Of a stretch of DNA of 64,000 nucleotides, positions 11,155 through 25,200 are shown piece after piece. Source of the DNA: Echinarachnius parma (Eukaryota > Echinodermata > Echinoidea > Clypeasteroida > Echinarachniidae); NCBI GenBank assembly GCA_037951105.1, contig JBAMJV010005558.1, positions 35,702 through 99,701 of the forward strand. The letters are read 5' to 3'. A program made the translations under genes and the position numbers. The first letter of the stretch is position 1, and each line of letters starts with the position of its first letter. Below the pieces are notes generated by a model, which did no database searches, was not told where the DNA came from, and was given only the letters and a program-made list of their open reading frames with translations.

Positions 11155-11414
11155 TGTGACCGGCTAAAGCAAAACCCTGCACTTGTCGGTAAAAATAAAA
11201 ACGTAGATCATCATACCTTTAGAAAGGCCTCATTACAAGCTTTCATTTCATACTTTGTTCTAACAAATTGGTCAATAATTGGCAAAGATATGATTGTTTC
11301 AATTTTACAATCACAAGTCCTTTAGGCTTTACACACATTATGACAATTTAAAATGCCCATTTCTTCAAAACATTCATTACCGACAAGTGCCAGGTTTTGC
11401 TTTAGCCGGTCACA
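11155..11414. mobile_element. TA-flanked MITE with ends TGTGACCGGCTAAAGC
   Basis: Inverted ends TGTGACCGGCTAAAGCAAAA and its complement, flanked by TA. The copy A locus near 310 reads 'attaatataatgtaatgg' without the element, so the site was empty there. A second copy lies at 22,783-23,026 and half a copy may end near 30,470. Confidence 0.8.
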
Positions 11415-11642
11415 TATGTAATGGATAGAATATTATCATTCAATGCTGTTCACCAGTGCAGAGTAGTAACATATCTTGAACATTGATCCTACTCAAAAGA
11501 CTAACCCTAATCCTACATTAATATTGCTTAATCTTATGCCGGGTGTAATTCTAAAGAACGGGGGAAAAGTTAACAACGCCACCTAGTGTTTGTAACTGAG
11601 TAGCTACAACTCTGCCCAGACCAATGAAATGTAGGTACAAGT

Positions 11643-12075
11643 GTGACCTTACACCACAAAACGACCAATACGTTGGGAAAACTGATTGAGCTGATTTTCA
11701 TATAACATTAAAATAGAAGTCATAACCTTTAAAATGGTATATAATTTGTTATCTTTGGACTAAGCAATCACTCTTAAAAATGAACGCCAAAGATTTGGAA
11801 TATGGCTGAAGCATTTTTAAAATGAGGGAGAAATTAGGGCCACTTAAAGGATCAGTGTGAATTCAAGTGCTGTAATAAGATCACATTTATTAGTGGAAAA
11901 TAATATTTAAACATGAATTCCGACGCTCAAAATATCACAGAAGGTGTAGATTAAGATATGCTTATTCAGGAAATACCAAATCCAAAATCTCATATTTTGG
12001 ACAAAATTTGGCTATTTTAGCTAATAAAAGAGAAACTACCAGTGACAGAATGGTCATTTTGTGATGTAAGGTCAC
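11643..12075. mobile_element. MITE with ends GTGACCTTACA and AAGT target duplication
   Basis: Inverted ends GTGACCTTACACCACAAAA and TTTTGTGATGTAAGGTCAC. AAGT lies at 11,639-11,642 and 12,076-12,079, whereas the empty copy A site near 915 has 'ggtacaagtatgctg' with one AAGT. A 433-bp non-coding element. Confidence 0.8.
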
Positions 12076-12454
12076 AAGTATGAGCTGTACTGCAACAGAC
12101 CACTCCACTTATACATTATATGAATTAACTGTAAATTGTTTGCATATGCTGCAACACTGTCATACATGTACATTTGGGGTGCTATAAGGGGGCTGTGAGG
12201 TCCCCCTTCAAACAAAAATCCAGTATATGGTTCAAAGACTAAAACATGACTGTATGTTCATGATATGAATGTTTTTCTTGTTTCATGTGTTTTCACACTT
12301 TACCATGTTAATAACACCCTATCTATGCCCCAGCATGTGTGTCCTTCAGCAACGCATTTAATCAACATTGCTGCTCCTTACCCAGGTGTAATAAATGGGT
12401 ACTCGGCAGGAATGAGGGTGTGTAGAAAGAAGAAAGAAGAAAATCTAGATTAAG

Positions 12455-12485
12455 TTCCCCCTGCCAGGTGCAAAGCTGCTCAGAT
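12455..12485 (-). pseudogene. Fragment of MAN2C1 exon 12
   Basis: 'ccccctgccaggtgcaaagc' matches the exon 12 segment at about 12,912-12,935. It lies downstream of the true exon on the minus strand, followed by simple repeats. Confidence 0.6.
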
Positions 12486-12504
12486 GACGGACTGACCAAC
12501 CGAC

Positions 12505-12537
12505 GAAATCAATCAATCAATCAATCGATCAATCATG

Positions 12538-12569
<32 letters not shown>

Positions 12570-12850
12570 ATCAATCGATCGATAGATCGACAGATCGATC
12601 GATTGATCGATCGACCGACCGACCGACCGACCGACCGACCGACCGACCGACCGACCGACCGACCGACCGACCGACCGACCGACCGACCGACCGACCGACC
12701 GACCGACCGACCGACCGACCGACCGACCGACCGACCGACCGACCGACCGACCGATCTACTGCTCTTGTTATAGTATAATCTGCTCTGGTTATAGTAAATC
12801 AATGAAATCAACAAACATCAAGTCAATCAATCAATCAGTCAATCAATCAA
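12505..12850. repeat. AATC and CCGA tetranucleotide microsatellites next to exon 12
   Basis: AATC at 12,508-12,570, GATC-rich transition, about 36 units of CCGA (12,611-12,752), then AATC again (12,818-12,850). The array sits within 20 bp of the exon 12 donor. Confidence 0.95.
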
Positions 12851-12866
12851 TCAACAATAAACCAAC

Positions 12867-13044
12867 CTCTCCCTGTGTGGTGAATGTCCCCTGGTGCAAC
12901 TCTAGATAGAGTTCTCCCTGCCACGTGCATAGCTGCTCAGAATCTGCCTCGATTGCGGAGAAGAAGTCTTTTGGAGTGGACGCTTTGACTTTTGGCAGAC
13001 CGTCTGTGTCCTTCAATCTGGTCAGTCTTTCCAACATGTTCATG
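12867..13044 (-). CDS. MAN2C1: MAN2C1 coding exon 12
   Basis: Residues 481-540. Acceptor 'attggcag' at 13,045-13,046. The product reads [19 protein letters not shown] and [20 protein letters not shown]. Enters in phase 2 and leaves in phase 0. The donor is weak: after CACAGGGAGAG comes GTTGGTTT, which is the only GT near the point where homology to the vertebrate protein (..TTHAQ) breaks. Confidence 0.8.
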
Positions 13045-14576
13045 CTGCCAATAAAATGATAACATAAGGATATTGTAGTACTTTTAACTCAATGAGCAAA
13101 GGGCAGGGATACCAGCAAGCAACAAGTAGTGAGTCTGAAAAGTCAAATCTGATAAATGATTTGTGTGGCAATTAACAAAATTGAGCCTGAATTTCTAGGT
13201 GGCCAGGGCCTGAATTCAGACTTTTGCCTGAAAACTGGCATCCCTGAAAGGGGTCTTTATTGTACAGTACTATACTTCACATGTACAGCTTAAAACTTAT
13301 CAATTTTGATGAAGCTGAAATGCACAATTTCACAATGTACATATGTGTCTGTCCAAACGATATATACATTAAATTTTTGCTTTCAAATTTTAAGCAGACA
13401 TAAACAAAATGCAGAGTGGTTTCTGACACATTGTTGGTAAAGTTATCTCTCTTTGATTAGCTTTCAACAAATAAATGTGGTTAGTGAAGAAATGAATGAT
13501 GGAAATAAGTATCATTATTATAATGGACAACCAAACATAAAAGAATATTTAAAGTGTTTTCGTTGTTTGGGGCCACCAGGTTCAGCCTACTTACTACAAG
13601 TTTTAAAAATGTTGATTTTACTTGCCCGACACGGCCACAAGGCTAAACAGCCAATTTCTAACATTTACATCAAAGTAAAGTCAGTGAAATGAGTAAGTGA
13701 ATGCCAAATTGAATTTTCGCTCATTACACAGTCATATATGACACTCATTTACCCCAATGCAGGAATTAATTTTTAATTTTAGGGGGCTACTTTTCCAAAC
13801 AGATGGATATCCAGAAATTGGTCACATAATACCCTATGGTAATTAAAGGGGCTACCTACTGATTTCAGGGGGCATTTTTGAAAATTAGGGGGCGAAATCG
13901 CCCTCAGCCCCATATATTTCCTACCCTGAAGTACACATTACAGAGTGGACATATCAGATCCATTCATACTTTCTATATTTTCATCATCTTGTCCAAGTAT
14001 GTTTCCACACTGCGTCTTGTTTTGTTCATACATGTTCTCTTCAGTAGTCTCCGTAGGCACAACATTATTTTGAATCCTTATCGAACAGTTTTTGTTTTTG
14101 TTTTTTTCTTATTATTCATAATTTTTCCGTATTTGATTTTTTTTATTTTTTCCGTATTTTATACTTTCATTATTTTGTAAAACATTAATTTTTGAGGGAT
14201 TCCACATTCTACAAGCCATGCTTTTAGTGGATCCCTCCATTTTCACTTGAAATTTAAACATACAGCAACATTCGTTTACTTTCTGATTCCGCTTTTATAG
14301 CATGATTATTTCTAAATGTCAAAATTTAATTGTACCTTACTTTTAAAATTTCAAGATTTCGTTGTATCTTTATTCATTGTATTTTAATTAATAATTATAT
14401 CAACATAAATTTTGATTGCAAATGTTTATAATGTATTGTTTAAACTGTCACAAATGTTGTTGTGACTTATTCATTGTAAATATATGTACTGTAGAGGCAC
14501 GGATTTTCCGCGATCGCGGAAAATCGCGGAAAATCGCGGAATTGACCATTTGAAACGGAAAACGGAAAAAAAAAAG

Positions 14577-14645
<69 letters not shown>

Positions 14646-16221
14646 CTTTTCTTTTCTTTTTCGGAGCCCGTTCTGAAAAAAATGAAACCGGGACCCGATG
14701 GTGACGGTCGGGAACCAGTGTGACGGACTGAACCAACTCAGCCTTAATCATTAATGAATAAATGTTAAAGATATTTACTCTCTGCCTCTGGCCTGTGGTA
14801 AGTCCTTCCTGATATCAGGCATGACACATTCCCCCCAAATTTTGATGATTTGTGGGTGAAAATCATGATTTTACCCTACTCATTGAATTTTGTATGGAGT
14901 TCTATGTAAACGGAATTTGCAGTTTTTCACATGTACAAAGTCTATGGCAAAACGGAATTTCCGTTTTTCAGGCAGGTAAAAACGGAATTCCAGATTTTCT
15001 GAAACGGAAAAGGCCTTTTTTTGAAACGGAAAATCAGTGCCCCTAGTACTGTCTTGTTGAAAATGAAATAAAATTGAACATTGAAGTATTGAACATTGAA
15101 CATTGAACACCCAAAATACACATTTTATGAACCCTTCATCAGATTTTGTAAATGTCATCAAAGTTGCTAGATCCCTTTAACAATCATCAACAACATCCTC
15201 ATCTCCACGGCAACAGTAACTAAGGGGACTTACTCTGGTCCCCCTCCCCCATCTCCATGCCCATAGAGCAGCAAGGTGTGGTTCACTCTGCCCTTGTCCC
15301 GGTTGTTCTTGGCCGACTTTAAGATCTGGCAACATTCAAAGAAATAAGTAGAATAGGATATATTTACACATTACATAAAACACACATAAAAAAATGTACC
15401 TCCTAAACATGAACAGACATAGCTATGGCAAGAAGTGAAAGTTGGTTCACTCTGCCCTTGTCTCAGCTGTTTTTGGCAGACTTTAAGATCTGGCAACAAT
15501 TAAAACAAAAATATGATAAATATCATGATTTAACTGAAACAGAGATTTTACTATGGGGGGTATGGGGATGTTAGTATACCATCACCCCTTCAATCATGAT
15601 CACAGCCATAATCATTATAATCATGATTATCATCGTCATGACAATCATTGTCATCATCATCATAATCATCATCATCATCATCATAATTATCATCATCATC
15701 ATCATTATCACCATCATCATCATCATCACCACCATCATCATATTAATAATCATCTACATCATCATTGTCATTGTTGTCATCATCACCATCTTCATTCCCA
15801 CCACCATAACCATCGCCATCAATATTCATCCCATTTCCATCACCATCTTCATTGTCCTCATCCCTACCATTACAGTCAGTATGTTATTATGGTTTATGTT
15901 CGCTTGGTCTACACTCAGTTGGTCTACAACTCATTTGGTCTACTACTTGATGCCTTTTTAAAACTTCAATTTCCCAAACTCCAAACACGATCCCTAACCC
16001 AAAACCTAACCCTAACCCTAATCCACACCCCTATTACCCTAATCATAATCCCTAATTATAATCATAAGCCCCCAAATTTATAATTTTCTAGTAGACCAAA
16101 TGGATGTAGACCAATCGGCAAGTCATTGTTTTCTCACCTCTTCCACTGTGACCTTGGAGTTGTAGTCGTCGTTGGGAGGAAATTGCCGCCACCACCACGA
16201 CCAAAACCACCACCACCATCA

Positions 16222-16275
<54 letters not shown>

Positions 16276-19200
16276 GTTTTCTCACCTCTTCCACTGTGAC
16301 CTTGGAGTTGTAGTCGTCGTTGGGAGGAAAGTGAGCAAGACACTTTGTCCCGTCTATTCCCTGCCACCAAAACGTGTTGTGCTGAGAATAACAAACATTG
16401 AAATGATGGTATTTTACACAATGATTATAAATGTTGCTTGTAAGTATCAGTTTCCATGGTGGTGTATATAATACGTGTGGTTTGCGGATGCACCATGTGA
16501 GTGTGGTGGATTGGTGATTCCTGAAAAGGACTATGGTAGTCCTAGAAAGGACTGTTGGTAGTCCTTGAAAGGACTGCTGGTGTAGTCCTAAAAAGGACTG
16601 TTGGTGTAGTCCTGAAAAAAGGACTCTTTCTAGGAGAGTCCTAAAAGGAACTGTTGGTAGTCCTAGAAAGGACTGTTGGGATAGTCCTGAAAAGGACTGT
16701 TGGTATTCTGTTGATTATATTTTTATACATTTTATCATGATGCGAGCGTGGAAATTAACTAGACAAGTCTATGCCCTGCAAATAGAGCCTATTGTGCGGA
16801 AGAGATTTGTTTTTATGAAACCATGAAAGTATTCAAAATATATCTAGCATAATTAATTCACACTGGTTATATTTGATACAATCAAAATTTATGATAAGCC
16901 AACTTAACACAATAAACAGAAACTAAAAGAACCCTGAAGGCTGTAGATGACAACCAAAAAATTTAGGAGGTAAATATTTGTATTGTGATCAAAAGATTAA
17001 AATGTTGCTTTAACCCTAACCAGGCCGGGGGGGGGGGGTGGAATCCACCCCCCCCCTCGACTTTTCGCGCGATAATTCTGCAACGCCCGCAGGTATTGCC
17101 GCGCAACTTCATGAGTTTTTTCATTGAAGTCTTGCGCAACTTTTGAGACCAAATTTGCGACGACCGGGTATACCGTTCCAAAGTCGCATGACCTTTTGTA
17201 AGTGAGCGTCGGCATGAAAAGCGCTAAATTTTGTGATTTGTGTACAAATCCTATGGAAATTGAGTTTTTCCTAGAATAGACAAAACCTTCTTTATTTTTC
17301 ATTCTAATCACTGCAATCATTTAATTTTGGGCTAAAAATAGTTGAATAATGGTTAATAATTCATTCCATCGAAAAAAACAATAAAAAACAAAAGTAAAAA
17401 AACAAAGAAATACATAAGAAATTCCAAAAACAAAGAAATACATAAGGAATTTTTTTGCTGTTGCAATTTTTAATGTTGAAAACCTTTTAATTAGGTCATT
17501 AAAAATATTCATGCACAAAATTGGCATATTCTGAGCCATATTTAGTGATTTATAGACAAAAAGAGGATTTTTGCATAAATTTGCATAATTAAGTAGAAAT
17601 TTATTTTTTTCAAAAAAATAACAATGCAATCTTGTAGATTATGTCGCAAACTATCTGTGTGCCAAATTTCGTGGCGGCCGCGCGTTCGGCGGCCGAGATC
17701 TCAGGGGGGGGTGGAATCCACCCCCCCCCCCCGGCTATAGCATAGCCAAAATAACCCGGCCTGGTTAGGGTTAAAATTAAATACCAATACAGATGAGCTT
17801 TCATACTAAAAGGAAATTAAAAACCTGTGTTTAACCCAAAACGTGCCAGTGGAGCCCTTTCCCAGTCCCACATTTATTGGAATGCCACTGCCTCATTGCT
17901 TTTTGGGGATTTGAAAGAAATCTATTGAAAAGAGAATGCCCGACACCTGACGATTACGGTGTGCACCGAACAATAGAGCCACTTACGTATACAATGGCAC
18001 CGCACATTACAATGGGCATGATCAAGTACTCTTACCATTGCGTGCAATTATGCCGCAACTTTCCTCTTTTTTTTGTCTTACCTCACTCACATGCCTGTTT
18101 ACCATTAAAGGGTACCACCACCCAAAAATAATATTCTTATTAAAGAAAGGTAACATCCTTAGTATTCCATTCCATCAACAAGTTCACAAAAATATGTTTC
18201 CAGAAAGAAAACAAATAATTGGAAACGCATCACCATTCTAAAGCATGCGTTCATGCGGTCTGAATTACGCAGACTGCTATGTGTGTGGTGAATTGCAATG
18301 TATGCAGAGCGAACGAATCGCCCGGGAATCTATTGTTTACAAACCTGCGAGTGAATAGCATTGGCGCACTCGCAAATGGTTGGCCCGTATGGAACCAGGA
18401 AATAGCAGTGGTTCTGTAAGTGGTGGAAATTAATTGCTTTGTTTATGAATTACAGAACCCTTTGCAAAATGTTGGGTATCTATTTGATATCACAAAACGG
18501 TACCAAAACATATAATAATGTGTTGTCCTTTGCCCGGTGGTCCCCTTTAAGTACTCTATTACCATTGCGTGCAATCAAGTACTCTATTACCATTGCGTGC
18601 AATCAAGTACTCTATTACCATTGCGTGCAATCAAGTGCTCTTCTATTACCATTGCGTGCAATCAAGTACTCTATTACCATTGCATGCAATCAAGTACTCT
18701 ATTACCATTGCGTGCAATCAAGTACTCTATTACCATTGCGTGCAATCAAGTACTCTATTACCATTGCGTGCAATCAAGCATGTGGCATCCAAGCAGTAGC
18801 TGTAATGCAAGCACTTGGCACGTTAGATGATAAAATACTCACTGGAAACTTGTTGACGAGAGACCAGCTGAGTTTCTGAGACACAAAGCGTTTGATTCCT
18901 GCCCCGGCCAGGATCTGAGGCAGCTGGGCTGAATAGCCAAAGGTATCTGGTAGCCAGAACTAAGGGGGAGGGGGGGGGGGGAAGATATAATAATGATGAG
19001 TTATTTTAAAAATCAAACCTTAAAAAAACACAGAGGAAGTTGGATAAAATGGTCACTACTAGTAATACTTAGTAACTATATTGTATTGTCTTACTTTCTA
19101 AACCATTTGCTTATAAATTCTGATTGCTCCTATTTATTTAGTTGAGCACTTTAACCATGGTGATTTGCACTATTTATACTATTATTAATGTTCATATCTC

Positions 19201-22200
19201 ATAATTATGGCCAAAGGAGTTGGGCAATCAAACCTAAAGGGGGAAAGAATATACATACAAGGTTTGAAACAAAGTGGAAAGAGAGATAAGGGGGAGGGGG
19301 AAGACAGAGATGTTATACTCATTTTAACGAAATAATCTTCATCATAATCGCCAGACCAGAGCTGAATACTAGACAAATGTGTTAGGAAGCTAGAACAGGA
19401 TCTGAGATAGCTCAGCTGAATGGCCAAAGGTACATGTATCTGGCAGCCAGAACTAAGGGGGAGGGGAAACAGATCATAATGGTGAGTTGTTGACTGAGGG
19501 GGGAATATGATTATGACAAGTTATTCAAAATGAAAACCTGAACCATCAAAAGTGTTTAAGAATTATTTATATTGTTACTACTCTTACAATCTCTATCAGT
19601 AGAGTATACAATACAATATTAAGCACACATTTTCATTATCAATCTTCACATTTTGTTATCATCAACATCACCATCATTATTATTACCATCGTCATCACCA
19701 TCATGATTGTAATAATCATCGTCGCCATCGTCGTCGCCGCCGTCATCATAGTCGTCGTCGTCGTCGTCATCATCATCATCATTACATCTCCTCCTCATCA
19801 TTGTCACCATCACCCGTCTTCACCTTCATCACCATCATCAAACTTTACTAACCTCCGTGCAATAACTGCCAAACTCCTCCTTGAAGAACCTCTGACCATA
19901 GAGAAGCTGACGGACGAAGGACTCACCGCTCGGAAGGTTGCCGTCCATCTCAACCCAACAACCTCCGACAGGGATGAAGCGCCCTCTATCAGCCAGAGAC
20001 TTAATTTCGTCAAACAGCGAGGGATAGTTGGCTTTCACCCAGGCAAACTGCTGGGCCTGATTAGACAACAACAAATTTGGAGCTTTCACACTTCTCTTGT
20101 ACCTGGATGTTTTGCTTATGGTAACAGAAGAATGAAATGGGTTCTGATTTTTAAAATGTCTCCCTAATCAAGGGGATGTTTAAGATGTTTAATTTTCAAA
20201 CATCTGTAGACGCTTTTGACAGTTAAATTATCAATAATATTAGTATTCTGATATTAAATCCTCCATAGTATTTGAATTTGGATACTTCACGCAAACGATC
20301 TGGATACAAAATCAGACATATACCAACGCTCAAAATTAGCATAGGCCCGATGGCCCGGGGCCAGTAAAAATTGCTGTCTGGCCAGTAAAACAAATAATTA
20401 GTGGCCCGACTGGGCAGATACCCAGGTAGTCATGTTTAGTCCTGTCTAGGGCATGCCAAGAGCTTGCTTTTAATTGTAGCATTCAGCAAGTTATTCCCTT
20501 TTCTCACATACAAAATATTGGTTAGTTAAAAAGTTGCAAGTTAATTGAGCAAGTAATACTGCTGCTAATGAATATTCATACATTCTTGAGCAGCCGTACT
20601 CATTTTCTAACCAGTTGTTGTAAACAAAATTTTCATATTCAAAGTCGTTAGATTAGTAATTTCAGTAATTTGCATATTTTGCATATCTGAGCATCATAAA
20701 TATGCATATATGCTGCTCATGAATATTCATATATTACTACTCAATGTATAACTACCCAATAAATGCGCAATTTTTGTACTAACCACTAATTTTTTACATG
20801 AGAAAATGTATATATTTGTTTGTTTGTTTGTTTATTTTATTTCCACTTTTTCACATCAATACAAAGAAACATCATACAAATATATAAAATGAGTAACATG
20901 TAAGTTTAACAAAATATGTTTCTAATTAAAATACAAGCAAAAACAAATATATTAATTGGTGCCAATCCATCGTGAAAATAATCTGCATAATATAAAATAA
21001 GAAATAAGGGGGAGAATGGATATCTTATGTAATGCTTGGTAAGTTTCTTATAAAGGAAAAAGCAGGAGACCACATGTCGTAAGCGTAAAAGCTTGATGAT
21101 GACTGTGGCCTCTGCCGAGTTAGCAAATAAAGAACAACCTATGCAAGGGACGCGATTAAAAATCCATTTATCAATTGTATTATAAATTTGTGTGTTATAT
21201 TCAAAATTAAATAAAATATAGGTAAAATAATTCAAAGTGAGCATGGCTGAATTAATTTCGAGTGAAAATAACAAAATATATTTACTGACATGTTTCGTAT
21301 TGAGAAGTGCATTTGTGCATAGTGCAAAACTTTAGCTTGGTGCATAGAACAATAAGAGACTAATATCGTGAAATTAAGTGTGTGGTGGTTTCAATTACGT
21401 GTAATAATATTAAAATGTATTAAAATGTATGCAGGGCCCTTTCCTATTGACAAACAAAATATGTTGATGAATGCTAGACCAGTGGTATTTAAGCATTCCA
21501 ACAGCACTACACGGTGTCTAAAAATTTTTTTTGTATGAATCCCGTAAATTCAACATCATGTTTGAACAGTGTGTTGTGAGTTGTCTCACTTGTCTGCAAT
21601 ACTGTTTACGAAGAATCCAAATATGTCATTTGTCTAAGGTGTTCAGACAACACTGCACAGAAGTTTGAGGTCAAATTGAATTTTCTCCTTTTCTACCATT
21701 TTTGTTTTGTCACCTAGACCCTATACAGGGTGGCCCAAAAAAACCGGAACGGGGCACTTCCCAAAATATAGTAACACATGTATTATGTCCATCGGATAGA
21801 GTGTCTTTTCAAATGAACAACGATACCAAGAACAGTCAATTTGGTCGTGTAGTTTTTGTTTTATGGCGCTGTGAGTGACACCATGTCAGGTTCTCTTTTT
21901 TGTCAATTTGTATTGAGCCAGCGCTTGATGAATCGCACGAACCGCCGTTCATAGCGTTCGAGCATCGTGCACTATTGTTAGTGTGCACTCAGCCGTGTCC
22001 AGAGAGAATGGACATGGTATTACGGGCAAGGAGAGCGGTTAAACTGGCATTGACTAGGTCAAAATCGACATAAATCGGCACCTGACATGGTCTCACTCAC
22101 AGCGTCCTTAAACAAAAACGACCTGACCAAAATTACTGTTCTTGGTATCGTTTTTCATTGGAAAAGACACCCTATCCGATGAACATAAACATTGTGGTAT

Positions 22201-25200
22201 TATATTTTGGGAAGTGCCCCGTTTTTTGGGGCCACCCTGTATAGCTATGTATATGACCGGAAGTGTAGTTGTCACTCGTGTGTATTCAATAGCTGTGATT
22301 TTCTGATGAAGACAATGAATAAAAAGACATGACACACACACATTCATCCTAATTCATGCTTATTTAATGATCTTACAATGAAACAAAGGGGAATGAATAA
22401 TAACAAGTATTGCCTAGTACCCTGAAACTATCAATTTGGTTATTGTATTAATATTACTTTTGTTTTTCCTTATTTTTTTCGGGCCAGTATATTTTGGTTT
22501 CGGGCCACCAAATTTGGAAAAATACTAATTTTACTGGCCCGACCGGGCCACCAGCAAAAAAAGTTAATTTCGAGCACCGCATATACTTATCTTTTTTCAC
22601 TGGGCAAACAATATTCCATTCTCAAGAATCTTACAGTGATATTGAAATATGGTTGAAGTCTGAAATATCACTTTTAGCAAATGATATAAAGTTTTGTTTG
22701 TTTGTTTGTTTGTTGTTTATTAAGCGCCGTGAGCATCAAAAGTCAGAACAAGTATTCACTATTATTATTGATTGTTATCATATGTGACCGGCTATAGCAA
22801 AACCCTGCACTTGTCAGTAATTAATGTTTTAAAGAAATGGGCATTTTAAGTTCACATGTGTGTAAGAAACTTATGATTGTAAGATTGAAACAATCATATC
22901 TTCGCCAATTATTGATCAATTTGTTAGAACAAAGCATCAAATGTAAGCTTGTGATGAGCCTTTGTAATGGTATGAAAATCTACATCTTGATTTTTACCGC
23001 CAAGTGCCAGGTTTTGCTATAGCTCATATGCATGTATATCAAGGAGAGATTACCTGTGAGAAGACAAAGGTGAATTGTGGGTAATCCTCCAAGAGGCGTA
23101 TCACGTTGGCCCAGGTGCGTGCAACCTTCCTCTTGGTCTCTGCATAGGGCCACAGCCACGCTGGGGATACAAAAATAACAACGCTCAAAATTATCACATG
23201 TGGGTCCCAAAACTATCACAGGGATTTAATTGTCATTTTAAATATTTTTGTTAAAGGATCTAGTAACTTCCTCTTGGTCTCTGCATAGGGCCACAGCCAT
23301 GCTGAGGATACAAAGAGTAAAACACAATGTTCAAACTTTATTTAAAGTAACATTGCCTGGTCAGACTGATGGGGGGGGGGGGGGGGCACACACATTATTT
23401 GAGGGACTTGTAAATTAATGGCAGGGTACACCTCATGTATTACTTTAATTTATTTTTTACAGATTTCCCCCTTTCTTTGTGTTTTCGTTAAATTATTGGG
23501 GAAGCAACTTTCCTCTTGGTCTCTGCATATAGGGCCACAGTCAGGCTGGAAAAAGACAAACCAATGCTCAAAGTTATCACATGTGGGTATTATCATGGGT
23601 GGGTACCAAAACTATGACAGGGATTTAATTGTTGTTTCAAATATTTTTTAAGGCTACCGGAATCAATATGAGGGCCATTCTTTGAAAAGTGAAACTTTTT
23701 CGGAAAAATTGAAGTTTTATTTTTCTGTAGTTTTGTTCCATTTTTGGAATGATCCATGTGTAAAGTTTCATGAAATACATGATTTGAAGTTTAAAATGAA
23801 ACTTTTTTACTCATTTGCATAAATTTACATATTTCAATATTATTCTAATAATCATAATTCAGAAAATAATCAAGATATCAAAAGGATAATTAGCAAGCTC
23901 ATTCTTCTCACTTTCCTGTACAGGTTGATACCAACTTTGTAAAAATTCAACCTTTCATTCTTTTCTAAACCCGATATTATAAAATTCCTATTTTTCCATT
24001 CATATTGTACATGTCACACACGTGACCACCCCAAAATGTCACACACGTGACCAGACGTTGCCACATAATTAAGTACTATAAAAAACAACGGTTTGATATA
24101 ATTCTCATTCATTGCTATTGTTGTACTTACAAATGTATAGTACTTCTCTGGTAATAAGATGAACATTATAGCTATTCATATTTTAAAGAATTTTCCAGAT
24201 GAAATTTAGTTATGAAAAAAGCGCTCCGTGCGAAGTCACACACGTGACCCATGCCATTTGACCTCTGACATTGAGTTACGTAATCCTTATAAAATCTTTT
24301 GTGTTAAGTTTGAAAGACTACAACATATTCAAGTCACATATGACGTAAAAATCATTATAGTCTCATACTTACTGAAATATAAGCATCCCATTTCAAAATT
24401 TGTCATGTTTTGGGTCACACACGTGACCAAGAATGGCCCATGAGCGTTGTCACATGCATGGATGGTGTGAGCAGAATCCCCATTTTTTCTGAGCCAGGAA
24501 TTGTCTACAGATCTCTCTTATAACTTGGTAGAACTACATGTATGTATCGTTTGCCGTAACCATCCACTTTATCAACATTAACACCATCTCCATCACCATC
24601 ACCATCACCATCATCATCATTACGAACCATCATGTTACTCATTATCATCATCGTCACCATCATCACTGTCAACATCATCAGCATTACCACCATCATCATC
24701 ATCACCATCACCATCACCATCACCATCAATATCACCATCACCATCACCACCACAATCACCATCACCATTACCACCATCATCATCATCACCATCACCATCA
24801 TCATCTTTACCAGAATCGATGTGAGCGTTGCCGCATGCATGGATGGTGTAGGTAGAGTCTCCATTCCTTTGCGCCATGAATTGTCAGCAGATCTCTCTCG
24901 CTGCCTGGTATCATCATCATTGATCATCATAATCATTATCATCACCATCACCATCACCATCACCATCATCATCATCATCATCATCATCATCACCATCACC
25001 ATCACCATCACCATCACCATCACCATCACCATCACCATCACCATCACCATCACCATCACCATCACCATCACCATCACCATCACCATCACCATCAGCATCA
25101 CCATCACCATCACCACCACCATCACCATCACCATTACCATCACCATCAGCATCATCACCTTTACCTGAATCGATGTGAGCGTTGCCGCATGCATGGATGG

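Larger units (their letters stand above)
11420..12990. repeat. Segmental duplicate (copy B), includes functional MAN2C1 exon 12
   Basis: Counterpart of 312-1,758. It carries two MITEs (11,155-11,414 at its edge and 11,643-12,075 inside) that are absent from copy A. Confidence 0.8.

Noticed and set aside
15553-16300. His- and Ile-rich open frames around 15.6-16.3 kb
   Set aside because: ATC repeat translation only.
9700-17780. Telomere-like CCCTAA words at 9,705, 16,005 and 17,012
   Set aside because: Only one or two units each; at 9.7 and 17.0 kb they are the ends of TTAACCC MITEs, and at 16.0 kb a short run of CCTAAC variants.
18546-18777. CRISPR-like array
   Set aside because: The units are contiguous tandem copies without unique spacers, in animal DNA; it is a minisatellite.
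20815-21280. LINE 3' end on the minus strand
   Set aside because: TTTG repeat and AT-rich tail are suggestive, but no reverse-transcriptase C-terminal motif was found.
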